NCBI GenBank assembly: GCA_023246275.1
Contig: JAHFIS010000009.1
Coordinates: 1-11,370 of the forward strand
Reading direction: 5' to 3'
Origin: Candidatus Uhrbacteria bacterium
Lineage (GTDB): Bacteria; Patescibacteriota; Patescibacteriia; UBA9934; GWF2-40-263
Length of the DNA: 11,370 nucleotides
Of this stretch, positions 1 to 7,422 are shown one piece after another (the first letter of the stretch is position 1; each line of letters opens with the position of its first letter). The notes under the pieces were generated by a model that was given only the letters and a program-made list of their open reading frames with translations, did not search any database and was not told the DNA's origin. Position numbers and translations under genes: made by a program.

Positions 1-1
1 G

Positions 2-1420
<1,419 letters not shown>

Positions 1421-1435
1421 AGACAGCTCAAAGGT

Positions 1436-1475
1436 AAAAAAAGGTCAAAGGGATACAAGTTCCTTTGACCTTTTT
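1436..1475. terminator. Bidirectional intrinsic terminator between convergent genes
   Basis: A perfect 14-bp stem is formed by 1438-1451 (AAAAAGGTCAAAGG) and 1462-1475 (CCTTTGACCTTTTT), with a 10-nt loop at 1452-1461. It ends in a T run on the plus strand, and the A run at 1436-1442 gives a seven-T tail on the minus strand. It can therefore stop transcription of both the helicase (stop 16 nt away) and the beta-propeller gene (stop 14 nt away). Confidence 0.93.
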
Positions 1476-1488
1476 GGTTGTCGAAAAT

Positions 1489-2667
1489 TTAGAGCGCCCC
1501 ACATGTCGTCGTCCAAGAATTTGATCCCGGGCCCCCAAACGCAGATGCCATGGCCGCGCCAACCGGGAGATACGTTCCGGACGACAGGTCGAGAAGAACC
1601 GCGTGCGTAAACCCCTGGTCGAGCGTCCCGTTGGACTGGACCATGCACGCGGCGGTCAGGATCACGTGCGTATCATCGCAGAAAGACCCGTATTCAACGC
1701 TCGTAGAGACGCACGAGCCGGTCGCGAACGCCGGGTCGACCGCGGACAGCGCCGCGACGGACGGGAACGCGATCCCGACGGACGCGGTGCCCATCGTCCC
1801 GTCGGACGCCACCGACCGGACGATGACCCCTCCGTTTTTTCGGTTGTTGCAATACAGCTTCGTCCCGTCGACATTCCAGAAGCAGTGTGCCGTCCCGTCC
1901 GCGTCGGACGCGTCAACCGTCTTCCCGCTTGCGAAAACGTACACCTTGGCCTGCGCCGTCCCGCTGCCGCGCGATTCCCCGCCGGTCGTGGCATAATAGG
2001 CGACTTTCAGACCGTCCGGCGAGACATGGGGCTCGAACACGCCGGAAACAAGCGGGGTCGACGTCGCGTTTTGGTCCGTGTTCGCCGACGAAATCTTTTC
2101 CAGCTTGAACCCCGGGAGCGCCGTGACGATAAAATTGGAACCGTCCGGCATCGGGAACACATGGCTGACGTTGTGCGCGAAGACGCGTGAGGTCGCCGTC
2201 CCCAGGTCCGCGACCATCGCGTCGTCACCGCCGCTCTCCGCATAGCGGGTAAACGCGACGGTCCTGCCGTCCGCCGTCATTTGGGGAAACGCCTCTCCGA
2301 GCGAATCGCTCGTGAGGCGCGTCACGCCGGAAACGGCACCCGTCGAAAGGTCGAGCGTCCCGGAAAACAGGTCGCACCCGTCCGTATAATGGTCATGACA
2401 GTTCCCGTTCGCAGCAAAGTTCGCGGCGGAAACGATCCGAACCGTCTTTGAAACGACGGGGGCGGCGGGAACGGTCGGGACGGCCTGCGGTGCCCGGACC
2501 TCTGGTTCCGAAGTCGTCGCGCGCGGCGTTCGAACCCGCGCGGCGTCCGGGACGCGAGCTTCGGAACGCGTCAGGACGGAGCGAACGAACAGGCCAACGA
2601 AGACAATGGTTACCAGGCCGAGAATGGCGAGAATGGCACGACTGCGAGCGGGGGATGATTCGATCAT
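1489..2667 (-). CDS. Membrane-anchored WD40/TolB-like beta-propeller protein
   Basis: A 392-residue protein with one uncleaved-looking hydrophobic segment at about residues 11-33 (AILAILGLVTIVFVGLFV), a Thr/Pro/Ala-rich linker to about 70, and then a beta-rich exported domain. Two blades match the PD40/TolB pattern: FPQMTADGRTVAFTRY and EPHVSPDGLKVAYYA. A third, weaker one contains WNVDGTKLYCNN. The exported part holds eight cysteines (NC, GC, HC, YC, SC, FC, AC, TC contexts), an even number consistent with disulfides outside the membrane. No enzymatic motif is visible, so a binding or scaffold role at the cell surface is the best guess. It is divergent from the exported hydrolase-like gene at 2718. 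The ATG at 2667 is supported by a -10-like TATACT ending 8 nt upstream, implying a leaderless message. The fold call is fairly secure, the function unknown. Confidence 0.75.
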   Translation of the reverse strand: MIESSPARSRAILAILGLVTIVFVGLFVRSVLTRSEARVPDAARVRTPRATTSEPEVRAPQAVPTVPAAPVVSKTVRIVSAANFAANGNCHDHYTDGCDLFSGTLDLSTGAVSGVTRLTSDSLGEAFPQMTADGRTVAFTRYAESGGDDAMVADLGTATSRVFAHNVSHVFPMPDGSNFIVTALPGFKLEKISSANTDQNATSTPLVSGVFEPHVSPDGLKVAYYATTGGESRGSGTAQAKVYVFASGKTVDASDADGTAHCFWNVDGTKLYCNNRKNGGVIVRSVASDGTMGTASVGIAFPSVAALSAVDPAFATGSCVSTSVEYGSFCDDTHVILTAACMVQSNGTLDQGFTHAVLLDLSSGTYLPVGAAMASAFGGPGSNSWTTTCGAL

Positions 2668-2717
2668 ACGGGGATAGTATACAACTCTTGGTCCCCGTGC
2701 GGTATACTGACGTCACT
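2668..2717. promoter_or_regulatory. Compact divergent promoter for two exported-protein genes
   Basis: Each strand has TATACT close to its start codon. On the minus strand it is at 2676-2681, 8 nt before the ATG at 2667. On the plus strand it is at 2703-2708, 9 nt before the ATG at 2718. The two boxes form a perfect 7-bp inverted repeat (AGTATAC at 2676-2682, GTATACT at 2702-2708). Neither has a good -35 match at 16-18 bp, and neither gene has a Shine-Dalgarno, so both messages are predicted to be leaderless. The -10 boxes are seen directly; transcription starts are inferred. Confidence 0.62.
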
Positions 2718-4187
2718 ATGACCACATCCCAAAGATTCGCGGCCGTTCTCGTCGGAGGAATCCTGCTCGGCATCGCAGGCGGATACGCGACCCATCGTCT
2801 TATTTCCCCGGGCCGCTCCCCGCGCCTTCTCCTGCGCCCGACAGGTACGATTTCTGATTCCGGGTCGACGTCGCCTCCGTCCACCGCGTCGTCACCGCAG
2901 GCGGCGCCGTCGAACGTGTCGACGCCGACCACGCCAGCAGAACCGTCGTCGTCCCCCGCGGTCGTGACCCAGGGCGGCAAGACGTTCGAAACGTCCGTCC
3001 GCGTCGACGGGGTCGGCAAGATCCTTGTCCAGGTCGTCCTCCCGAAGACCGCCCGCTATTCCGACGGCGCGCCGGTCATCGTCAACGTTCCCACCTCCTT
3101 CACGCCCGAAATCAGCGGATTCCACCCGCTGGACAAGGTGGAGGACGAAGGCGTGATCTCCGTCTCCCTGATGTACCCGGGCCGAAGCGACGGATCGGGA
3201 AGGTCAAGCGAGGGGGCGGACGACTTTGGCGGCGAAAACGCGATGCGGGCGCTGCGTGACGTCACGCTGTTCGCGCTCGGCAAGAAGACGGACTCCGACG
3301 GGCACGCGCTCGCCGAGCTCTCCGCGATCACCCCCGACCCTTCCGACGTCGGCCTGTACGCATTCTCCCACCCTGGGATCATCGCCACGACGACGCTCGC
3401 GAAATACGCGGCGGACCTCCAGGACGTCAGATTCTTCGTCGGCCGCGAAAACCCGACGCTCGACCTGCTGTCGACGCTCGAGCTCGGGCACTGGAACGGA
3501 ACGACGGCCGTCATCAACCCACTGTATTCCTATCCGTCCGACTATTCGTCAACGGGGATCGGCCTCGACTACGCATCCGTCGCCTACGACGCGGCGAGCG
3601 CGTCCCCGTACTTCGACGCGAACGGAAACAAGACGCTGGACTCCACGGAATTCTCGCTTGGAACGCAGGTCCCGAAGATGTTCGGCAAGCGCTACTACTC
3701 GGCGGCGCTCCTGAAGGCGCTTCGGGACAACGGCGCGCTCACGGACGCCACCTGGCCATCGGATCTCGCCTCCCCCGAGACAGCCGCGACGGACTGGGCG
3801 CTGCGGCAGCAAGTCTCGTCGTATCCTGCCCTTTCCGCCCTCCCAAACCTCCACGTCATGCTCGTCTTCGCCGTAAAGGACCACGTTCAGACCGCGAAGG
3901 ACAAGCCGCACATTCACCAGGCGTTCGACGGGTTCCGCGGCGCGGGACTGTGGACGAGGCTGAATCCGGACGCGAGCTACGTCAACCGGCTGAACGCGTC
4001 CATCGGGGCCGCCTATGCCGAGCACGAGGCAAACGCCCAGCCGTCCGACTGGACGCAGATCACCTCCTGGGCATTCCAGGGAACGGGAACGTCAAACGCC
4101 ATCGTTCCGATTGCCGGCGTGCTGGAAATGGCCGATCGCTCGCATGCGAATAACTGGTCGACGAACCTTTCGTCGGTTCTCCAATAG
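2718..4187 (+). CDS. Exported alpha/beta-hydrolase-like protein with EF-hand-like loop
   Basis: A 489-residue protein starting MTTSQRFAAVLVGGILLGIAGG, an N-terminal signal/anchor (about residues 7-25), followed by a Ser/Thr/Pro linker (about 42-80) that spaces the domain from the membrane. The globular part looks like an alpha/beta hydrolase. There is a nucleophile-elbow-like turn YAFSHPG with Ser217, an acid candidate Asp388 in AVKDHVQ after a hydrophobic strand, and His398/His400 in KPHIH. The turn lacks the first Gly of G-x-S-x-G, so activity is uncertain. Between elbow and acid lies a calcium-loop-like segment DANGNKTLDSTE (300-311) with Asp/Asn/Asn/Thr/Asp/Glu at positions 1, 3, 5, 7, 9 and 12 of an EF-hand loop. 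I see no cysteine. The frame is open further upstream, but the ATG at 2718 follows the promoter and begins the signal anchor. It heads a cluster with 2-nt spacing to the next gene. A peptidase or esterase is possible; the substrate cannot be told. Confidence 0.65.
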   Translation: MTTSQRFAAVLVGGILLGIAGGYATHRLISPGRSPRLLLRPTGTISDSGSTSPPSTASSPQAAPSNVSTPTTPAEPSSSPAVVTQGGKTFETSVRVDGVGKILVQVVLPKTARYSDGAPVIVNVPTSFTPEISGFHPLDKVEDEGVISVSLMYPGRSDGSGRSSEGADDFGGENAMRALRDVTLFALGKKTDSDGHALAELSAITPDPSDVGLYAFSHPGIIATTTLAKYAADLQDVRFFVGRENPTLDLLSTLELGHWNGTTAVINPLYSYPSDYSSTGIGLDYASVAYDAASASPYFDANGNKTLDSTEFSLGTQVPKMFGKRYYSAALLKALRDNGALTDATWPSDLASPETAATDWALRQQVSSYPALSALPNLHVMLVFAVKDHVQTAKDKPHIHQAFDGFRGAGLWTRLNPDASYVNRLNASIGAAYAEHEANAQPSDWTQITSWAFQGTGTSNAIVPIAGVLEMADRSHANNWSTNLSSVLQ

Positions 4188-4189
4188 AT

Positions 4190-4522
4190 ATGGGATCACC
4201 TATGACGAAGGCACAGTGGGCAATCGCCGCGATGGCAACGATGATCAGCTTCTGCGGGAGCTATTTCCTGTTCGACGCGATCGACGTTCCGCGCCTCGCG
4301 ACCGTTCCGACGACGGCTCCGCCCGCCATCTCGGAGCCAATCGCCAAGCCCGTTCCCTCCCCCGCCCCCACGCCGAAGGTCGCTCCGGCCCCGACGACAA
4401 CGGTTCCAAAGACGACCGCCCCGGCCACGAAGCCAGCCGATAAAAAAGCCGACTGCGGCGACGGCGTATGCGTCTCGCCCGAAAACCCCGACCGTTGTCC
4501 CACGGACTGTCCGGTTCGGTAG
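4190..4522 (+). CDS. Small anchored protein with C-terminal Cys motif
   Basis: 110 residues from the ATG at 4190, or 106 from the ATG at 4202; neither has a convincing Shine-Dalgarno and the choice is open. The order is: hydrophobic N-terminal segment (AIAAMATMISFCGSYFLF, anchor or signal), a long Pro/Ala/Thr/Lys linker, then CGDGVCVSPENPDRCPTDC at the extreme C-terminus. The four-cysteine pattern C-G-D-G-x-C...C-P-x-D-C is a known short module at the ends or between domains of bacterial and archaeal surface proteins. It probably forms two disulfides and may bind a metal through its acidic residues. The cysteine at the end of the hydrophobic segment does not fit a lipobox, because Phe precedes it. 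The gene is 2 nt after the hydrolase-like gene and 5 nt before mutY, so it is likely co-transcribed. Function unknown; perhaps it acts with the preceding exported protein. Confidence 0.7.
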   Translation: MGSPMTKAQWAIAAMATMISFCGSYFLFDAIDVPRLATVPTTAPPAISEPIAKPVPSPAPTPKVAPAPTTTVPKTTAPATKPADKKADCGDGVCVSPENPDRCPTDCPVR

Positions 4523-4527
4523 AGGCT

Positions 4528-5484
4528 ATGCCACTCTGGACCCGCCTCCTCCGTTGGTACGACAAGAACGGACGCGACCTCCCCTGGCGGAAGACGCGGG
4601 ATCCGTATCGGATTTTGGTATCCGAGATCATGCTGCAGCAGACGCAGGTTTCGCGCGGACTGATATTCTACGAACGCTGGCTGCGACAGTTTCCCAGTTG
4701 GAACAAGGTCGCAATTGCGACAAACTCGCAAGTGATACACGCCTGGGCGGGATTGGGATATAACCGGCGCGCGCTCATGCTGCGGGATATCGCCCGGCAG
4801 GTCGTCGCCGACCCATCATTGCGAGGACTCTCATCGACGAAACAATCCCGCGACAAGGGATCGATTCGCTTCGCCCGAAACGACATGGAGGATGCGTGGA
4901 TTAAGCTAAAGGGCGTGGGACCATATACCGCCGCAGCAATCGCAACCTTTGCGTTTCATGAGCGGACCATCCCCATCGACACGAACATCCGTCGCGTGCT
5001 CGGACGACTACTGTTTGGGACGACCTATCCGCAGCCAGCGATCGACGACAAGATCCGCGCGAACGTCGACCACGTTCTCCCAAAGCGCGGACGGTTCTTC
5101 GACGTCCCGCAAGCAATCTTCGACCTTGCAACGACGCACTGCGCGAAGGTTCCGACGTGCGCGACTTGTCCGATGCGAACGGTGTGTCCCGCGGCGGCGA
5201 AGTTTTTGTCCGGTCGAGTCCGCGTGCCGAAACAGATGGTAAAAAAGGCCGTCGAGTCGAGACATCGCGACAAACGGTTTCCCGATCGGATCTACCGGGG
5301 ACGAATCCTCAGGCTCGTCCGCGAGAACGGATCCGTCGCGCTCGACGAGATCGGTCAGGCCGTCGACGTGGGATATGATGCGACGGTCGACCACGATTGG
5401 ATCGTCGCGATGGTCGGGCGGATGGAGAAGGACGGAATGCTAAGTTATTCGGACAATCGAGTCACCCTTCCGATAAATGTATGA
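4528..5484 (+). CDS. mutY: A/G-specific adenine glycosylase (MutY family)
   Basis: A 318-residue base-excision repair enzyme that removes adenine mispaired with 8-oxoguanine. The HhH-GPD core is clear: LPWR (18-21), SEIMLQQTQV (32-41) with catalytic Glu33, the helix-hairpin-helix LKGVGPYTAAAIA, IPIDTNIRRVL with catalytic Asp151, and four iron-sulphur cysteines at 205, 211, 214 and 220. The first Cys spacing is five residues rather than the usual six. Residues 97-120 are an insertion encoded by a palindromic repeat. The C-terminus (about 235-318) is not a NUDIX/MutT-like domain; it looks like a small helical, winged-helix-like domain (RIYRGRILRLVRENGSV... IGQAVDVGYD... MVGRMEKDGMLSY). The ATG at 4528 is chosen because it lies just before the family N-terminus; upstream in-frame codons overlap the preceding gene. 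It is followed by an ATGA overlap with the phosphatase gene. Confidence 0.93.
   Translation: MPLWTRLLRWYDKNGRDLPWRKTRDPYRILVSEIMLQQTQVSRGLIFYERWLRQFPSWNKVAIATNSQVIHAWAGLGYNRRALMLRDIARQVVADPSLRGLSSTKQSRDKGSIRFARNDMEDAWIKLKGVGPYTAAAIATFAFHERTIPIDTNIRRVLGRLLFGTTYPQPAIDDKIRANVDHVLPKRGRFFDVPQAIFDLATTHCAKVPTCATCPMRTVCPAAAKFLSGRVRVPKQMVKKAVESRHRDKRFPDRIYRGRILRLVRENGSVALDEIGQAVDVGYDATVDHDWIVAMVGRMEKDGMLSYSDNRVTLPINV
4817..4887. repeat. Degenerate palindromic repeat inserted in frame in mutY
   Basis: An imperfect 71-bp inverted repeat. The left arm 4817-4849 begins CATTGCGAGG and ends GAAACAATCCC, the loop is GCGACAA (4850-4856), and the right arm 4857-4887 begins GGGATCGATTCG and ends CGAAACGACATG. 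The outer and inner ends of the arms pair while the middle has decayed. The left arm resembles, from memory, widespread bacterial dispersed palindromes that begin CATTGCGAGG and continue GACGAAGCAATC. It is translated as residues 97-120 of MutY (SLRGLSSTKQ... FARNDM), sitting between the helix after NRRALMLRDIARQVV and the helix-hairpin-helix, where other MutY proteins have a short loop. Confidence 0.7.
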
Positions 5485-6125
5485 TCGACAACGCAACCCA
5501 TTTTTACATCGTCCGACACGGAAAGTCGGAAGGAAACGCTCAAAATATCATCCAGGGTCACACGGAATCACCTCTTTCGACCATCGGAGAAGTTCAGGCA
5601 AGAGAACTTGGAAACATCCTGCGGAACGTGCCGTTCGATCTTGCATATTCCTCCGACCTCGTTCGCACGAAACGGACAGCTGAAATCGTTCTGCTCGAGC
5701 GAGCGCTTGCGGTCAATACGACGAAATTGCTTCGGGAACACAACATGGGAACGTGGGAGCGCAGAAATACCGACGAATGGCGCGAGAAAAACAAAGAGCT
5801 GCTCGAAAAATACGAGACGCTGTCCGAAAATGAAAAATGGAAAGCCCGCATCCCCGACGGCGTAGAAAATGACGAGGAGGTCAGTATCCGGCTCATGAGA
5901 TTTCTCCGTGAGACAGCGGTAACGTATCCGGAAAAAAACATTCTCGTTGCGACGCACGGCGGGGTCATGCGCTGCTTACTCGTACGTCTTGGCTATGGAA
6001 CGCATGCGGAACTTCCGATCGGTTCAGTGGAAAACGCAGGGTTGATCCGCGTAGATACGGACGGGGTCGCGTTTGAAATTGTCGAAACGCGAGGAGTGAC
6101 CACCAAACGAAAACCCGAGGACTAG
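5481..6125 (+). CDS. Histidine phosphatase (phosphoglycerate mutase-like) family protein
   Basis: A 214-residue member of branch 1 of the histidine phosphatase superfamily, which transfers phosphate through a phospho-histidine intermediate. Visible signatures are FYIVRHGKSEGN, with the nucleophile His13 in R-H-G; the SSDLVRTKRTAE segment with a phosphate-binding Arg; an acid candidate Glu86 in LREHNMGTWE; and the second histidine His159 in ATHGG. Length and motifs fit a small-molecule phosphatase better than a glycolytic mutase, but the substrate cannot be read from the sequence. The ATG overlaps the mutY stop as ATGA, so translation is probably coupled; no separate promoter is visible. The gene looks more AT-rich than its neighbours. 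Its last codons and stop lie inside the terminator hairpin of the opposite-strand toxin gene. Confidence 0.9.
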   Translation: MIDNATHFYIVRHGKSEGNAQNIIQGHTESPLSTIGEVQARELGNILRNVPFDLAYSSDLVRTKRTAEIVLLERALAVNTTKLLREHNMGTWERRNTDEWREKNKELLEKYETLSENEKWKARIPDGVENDEEVSIRLMRFLRETAVTYPEKNILVATHGGVMRCLLVRLGYGTHAELPIGSVENAGLIRVDTDGVAFEIVETRGVTTKRKPED

Positions 6126-6132
6126 CCCCAGG
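6105..6132 (-). terminator. Terminator of the toxin-antitoxin operon, overlapping the phosphatase end
   Basis: On the minus strand CCTGGGG (6132-6126) pairs with CCTCGGG (6120-6114) through five Watson-Crick and two G-U pairs. The loop is CTAGT, and TTTTCGTTT follows. It lies 14 nt past the toxin stop codon. It is nearly identical to the SAM-HAT gene terminator at 7394-7422. The plus-strand phosphatase stop TAG (6123-6125) lies in the loop. Confidence 0.6.
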
Positions 6133-6146
6133 CACATTCGATCTTT

Positions 6147-6422
6147 TCAATCGTCGTAAACGTCCCTCCGATGGCCGACCTTGATGACGAGGACGATTTG
6201 GATCTCTCCTCCGTCTTTTGCGACCGTGAATAGCACACGGTAGTCTCCGATTCGAAACCGATAGACATCAGCAAACGCTCCGTGCAAGGGCTTTGCGAAA
6301 GAAAGAGGCTTTCCGCTGTCGCAAAACGAACGCAGCTTTTTGACAATTCGCCTTGCAACCGTCTCGTTCAACGCAAGCAATTGCTCCTCACCGCTCGCGG
6401 AAAACCGAAAGACCCATGCCAT
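6147..6422 (-). CDS. RelE/ParE-family type II toxin
   Basis: A 91-residue protein of the RelE/ParE fold. It has an N-terminal helical pair (SASGEEQLLALNETVARRIVKKLRSF), a KPLHGAFADVYRFRIGDYRVLFTV strand block typical of the family, and a C-terminal VLVIKVGHRRDVYD with conserved basic residues before the final Tyr. RelE-like members cut ribosome-bound mRNA while ParE-like members poison gyrase; the sequence does not settle which. The ATG is 6 nt after the stop of the antitoxin gene with no Shine-Dalgarno, so it is probably translated by coupling. Confidence 0.9.
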   Translation of the reverse strand: MAWVFRFSASGEEQLLALNETVARRIVKKLRSFCDSGKPLSFAKPLHGAFADVYRFRIGDYRVLFTVAKDGGEIQIVLVIKVGHRRDVYDD

Positions 6423-6428
6423 AGGTGG

Positions 6429-6680
6429 CTATGCGAGTCCGAGCTTTTTCTCAATCTGATCGAGAGTGGCGGTCCGGCCGGCCGCGAGATCGGCCTTTGC
6501 ACTCTCCAGGTCAAGCATTAGCTCGTCCTCAAACCGCTCACGATCGCTCAGCGGAACGACCGAAAACATCGGCTTATTCTTTCGAAGCACGACAAGGCGG
6601 CTCATGCGCTTGCACGCGTCCGCGGAAATTTTCGCCATGTTCTGGCGGAATTCCTTCATACCAACAAAGGTGGTGGTCAT
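6429..6680 (-). CDS. Phd/YefM-like antitoxin
   Basis: An 83-residue protein directly upstream of the RelE/ParE toxin, the usual antitoxin-first order. The N-terminal half (TFVGMKEFRQNMAKISADA, then LVVLRKNKPMFSVVPLS) fits the Phd/YefM DNA-binding dimer. The charged C-terminal half (about 45-83, ending LDQIEKKLGLA) would be the flexible part that wraps and blocks the toxin. Such proteins normally repress their own operon, cooperating with the toxin. Start at 6680 is supported by a perfect TATAAT ending 8 nt upstream; the alternative Met8 is less likely. Confidence 0.87.
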   Translation of the reverse strand: MTTTFVGMKEFRQNMAKISADACKRMSRLVVLRKNKPMFSVVPLSDRERFEDELMLDLESAKADLAAGRTATLDQIEKKLGLA

Positions 6681-6712
6681 AGGGTATGATTATATGTACC
6701 GCAAGTGTACAC
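6681..6712 (-). promoter_or_regulatory. Toxin-antitoxin promoter with candidate operator
   Basis: A consensus TATAAT (minus strand, plus coordinates 6689-6694) ends 8 nt before the antitoxin ATG, with no Shine-Dalgarno, predicting a leaderless message. No good -35 is present. Immediately upstream are two TGTAC motifs (6695-6699 and 6706-6710) spaced 11 bp, about one helical turn. The second lies in the perfect palindrome GTGTACAC (6705-6712). This is a plausible autoregulatory operator, by analogy with other Phd/YefM systems. Confidence 0.55.
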
Positions 6713-6732
6713 CGGTTGATTGATCTTGCAAA

Positions 6733-6756
6733 GAAAATACCGCGATTGATTCGCGG
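6733..6756 (-). terminator. Intrinsic terminator of the membrane-protein gene
   Basis: On the minus strand CCGCGA (6756-6751), loop ATCAA and TCGCGG (6745-6740) form a perfect 6-bp GC-rich stem followed by TATTTTCTTT. It starts 6 nt after the stop of the membrane-protein gene and separates it from the toxin-antitoxin promoter. Confidence 0.75.
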
Positions 6757-6762
6757 CGAGGA

Positions 6763-7332
6763 TCAGGCGCTTGAGGGCTGCGGTTCCTTCCTGAACAGGC
6801 GTTCGCGATCCCGTGGGTCGAGGTCGTCGACGTCCCAGAGATGGACGTTGAAGAGCCGGTTGGCGAAAGACGCGCAGAACGCGACGTTCACCCAGTCGAC
6901 ATTCGCGCCGAGGGCGACGAGGAAGACCAGACTGGCGATCATGCTGAGATACACCACGTTCCAGTAGGCCCGGCCCGTCTTTCGGAATCGGGAGAGCAGG
7001 ATCAACTCGACGGGGGCGACCACGAACCCGCGCTCCTCGAACTGCGCGGCTGCCTCGCGCATGGCGGCGATCCGGCGCGCCGCGACCCCGGTCCTGAGCG
7101 AGTCGACCGCGCCAAAAATGCCTATTGCGCACACCGCGACGTCGAACCCCCTCCGATAGACCAGGAACCAGTACCCGGTGCCAAGCACCATCGTAACGAC
7201 GAAGAGAACCTCGCTGGCGATCTCCGAGCCGAACAACAGGTGGTACCGGTTGATGTGGAGCCACTTCTGGATCAGTCGCACGAGCGGATTGAAGAACCGT
7301 TCGTGCAGGATGCGATCAAGTTGAATGAGCAT
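6763..7332 (-). CDS. Small multi-pass membrane protein of unknown function
   Basis: A 189-residue protein starting MLIQLDRILHERFFNPLV. Hydrophobic stretches near residues 37-58 (ASEVLFVVTMVLGTGYWFLV), 62-76 (FDVAVCAIGIFGAVD) and 125-153 (VYLSMIASLVFLVALGANVDWVNVAF) suggest two to four membrane segments. Between them is a charged cytoplasmic-looking loop (RTGVAARRIAAMREAAAQFEERG), and the C-terminus is highly charged (DVDDLDPRDRERLFRKE). I do not recognise the family. A start at 7359 is rejected because it would lie inside the promoter spacer; the ATG at 7332 has GGAGG 4 nt upstream. It is transcribed alone, with its own promoter and terminator. Confidence 0.75.
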   Translation of the reverse strand: MLIQLDRILHERFFNPLVRLIQKWLHINRYHLLFGSEIASEVLFVVTMVLGTGYWFLVYRRGFDVAVCAIGIFGAVDSLRTGVAARRIAAMREAAAQFEERGFVVAPVELILLSRFRKTGRAYWNVVYLSMIASLVFLVALGANVDWVNVAFCASFANRLFNVHLWDVDDLDPRDRERLFRKEPQPSSA

Positions 7333-7378
7333 GAAACCTCCGGTTCGGGAGGATATCATAAAAACCCCGCCAAGTCAA
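7333..7378 (-). promoter_or_regulatory. Promoter and Shine-Dalgarno of the membrane-protein gene
   Basis: On the minus strand: -35 TTGACT (7378-7373), a 17-bp spacer, -10 TATCCT (7355-7350), then GGAGG (7341-7337) 4 nt before the ATG at 7332. This is a conventional leadered promoter, in contrast to the leaderless starts elsewhere in the window. It rules out the in-frame ATG at 7359, which falls within the spacer. Confidence 0.75.
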
Positions 7379-7393
7379 CCCATCGACGGCGCG

Positions 7394-7422
7394 AAACGAA
7401 AACCCGGGGACTAGCCCCGGGT
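7394..7422 (-). terminator. Intrinsic terminator of the SAM-HAT gene, stop codon in loop
   Basis: On the minus strand ACCCGGGG (7422-7415), loop CTAGT (7414-7410) and CCCCGGGT (7409-7402) form a perfect 8-bp stem followed by TTTCGTTT. The gene's stop codon TAG (7413-7411) is inside the loop. 7394-7418 matches 6105-6129 with one difference in 25 bases. Confidence 0.85.

Noticed and set aside
1603..2190. Plus-strand open frames opposite the beta-propeller gene
   Set aside because: Arg/Asp-rich shadow frames with no start signals; the minus-strand gene has a membrane anchor, propeller repeats and a promoter.
4192..4204. GGATCACCT before ATG 4202, identical to the end of 16S rRNA
   Set aside because: It copies the anti-Shine-Dalgarno rather than complementing it, and a similar CCACCT before the toxin ATG is likely chance.
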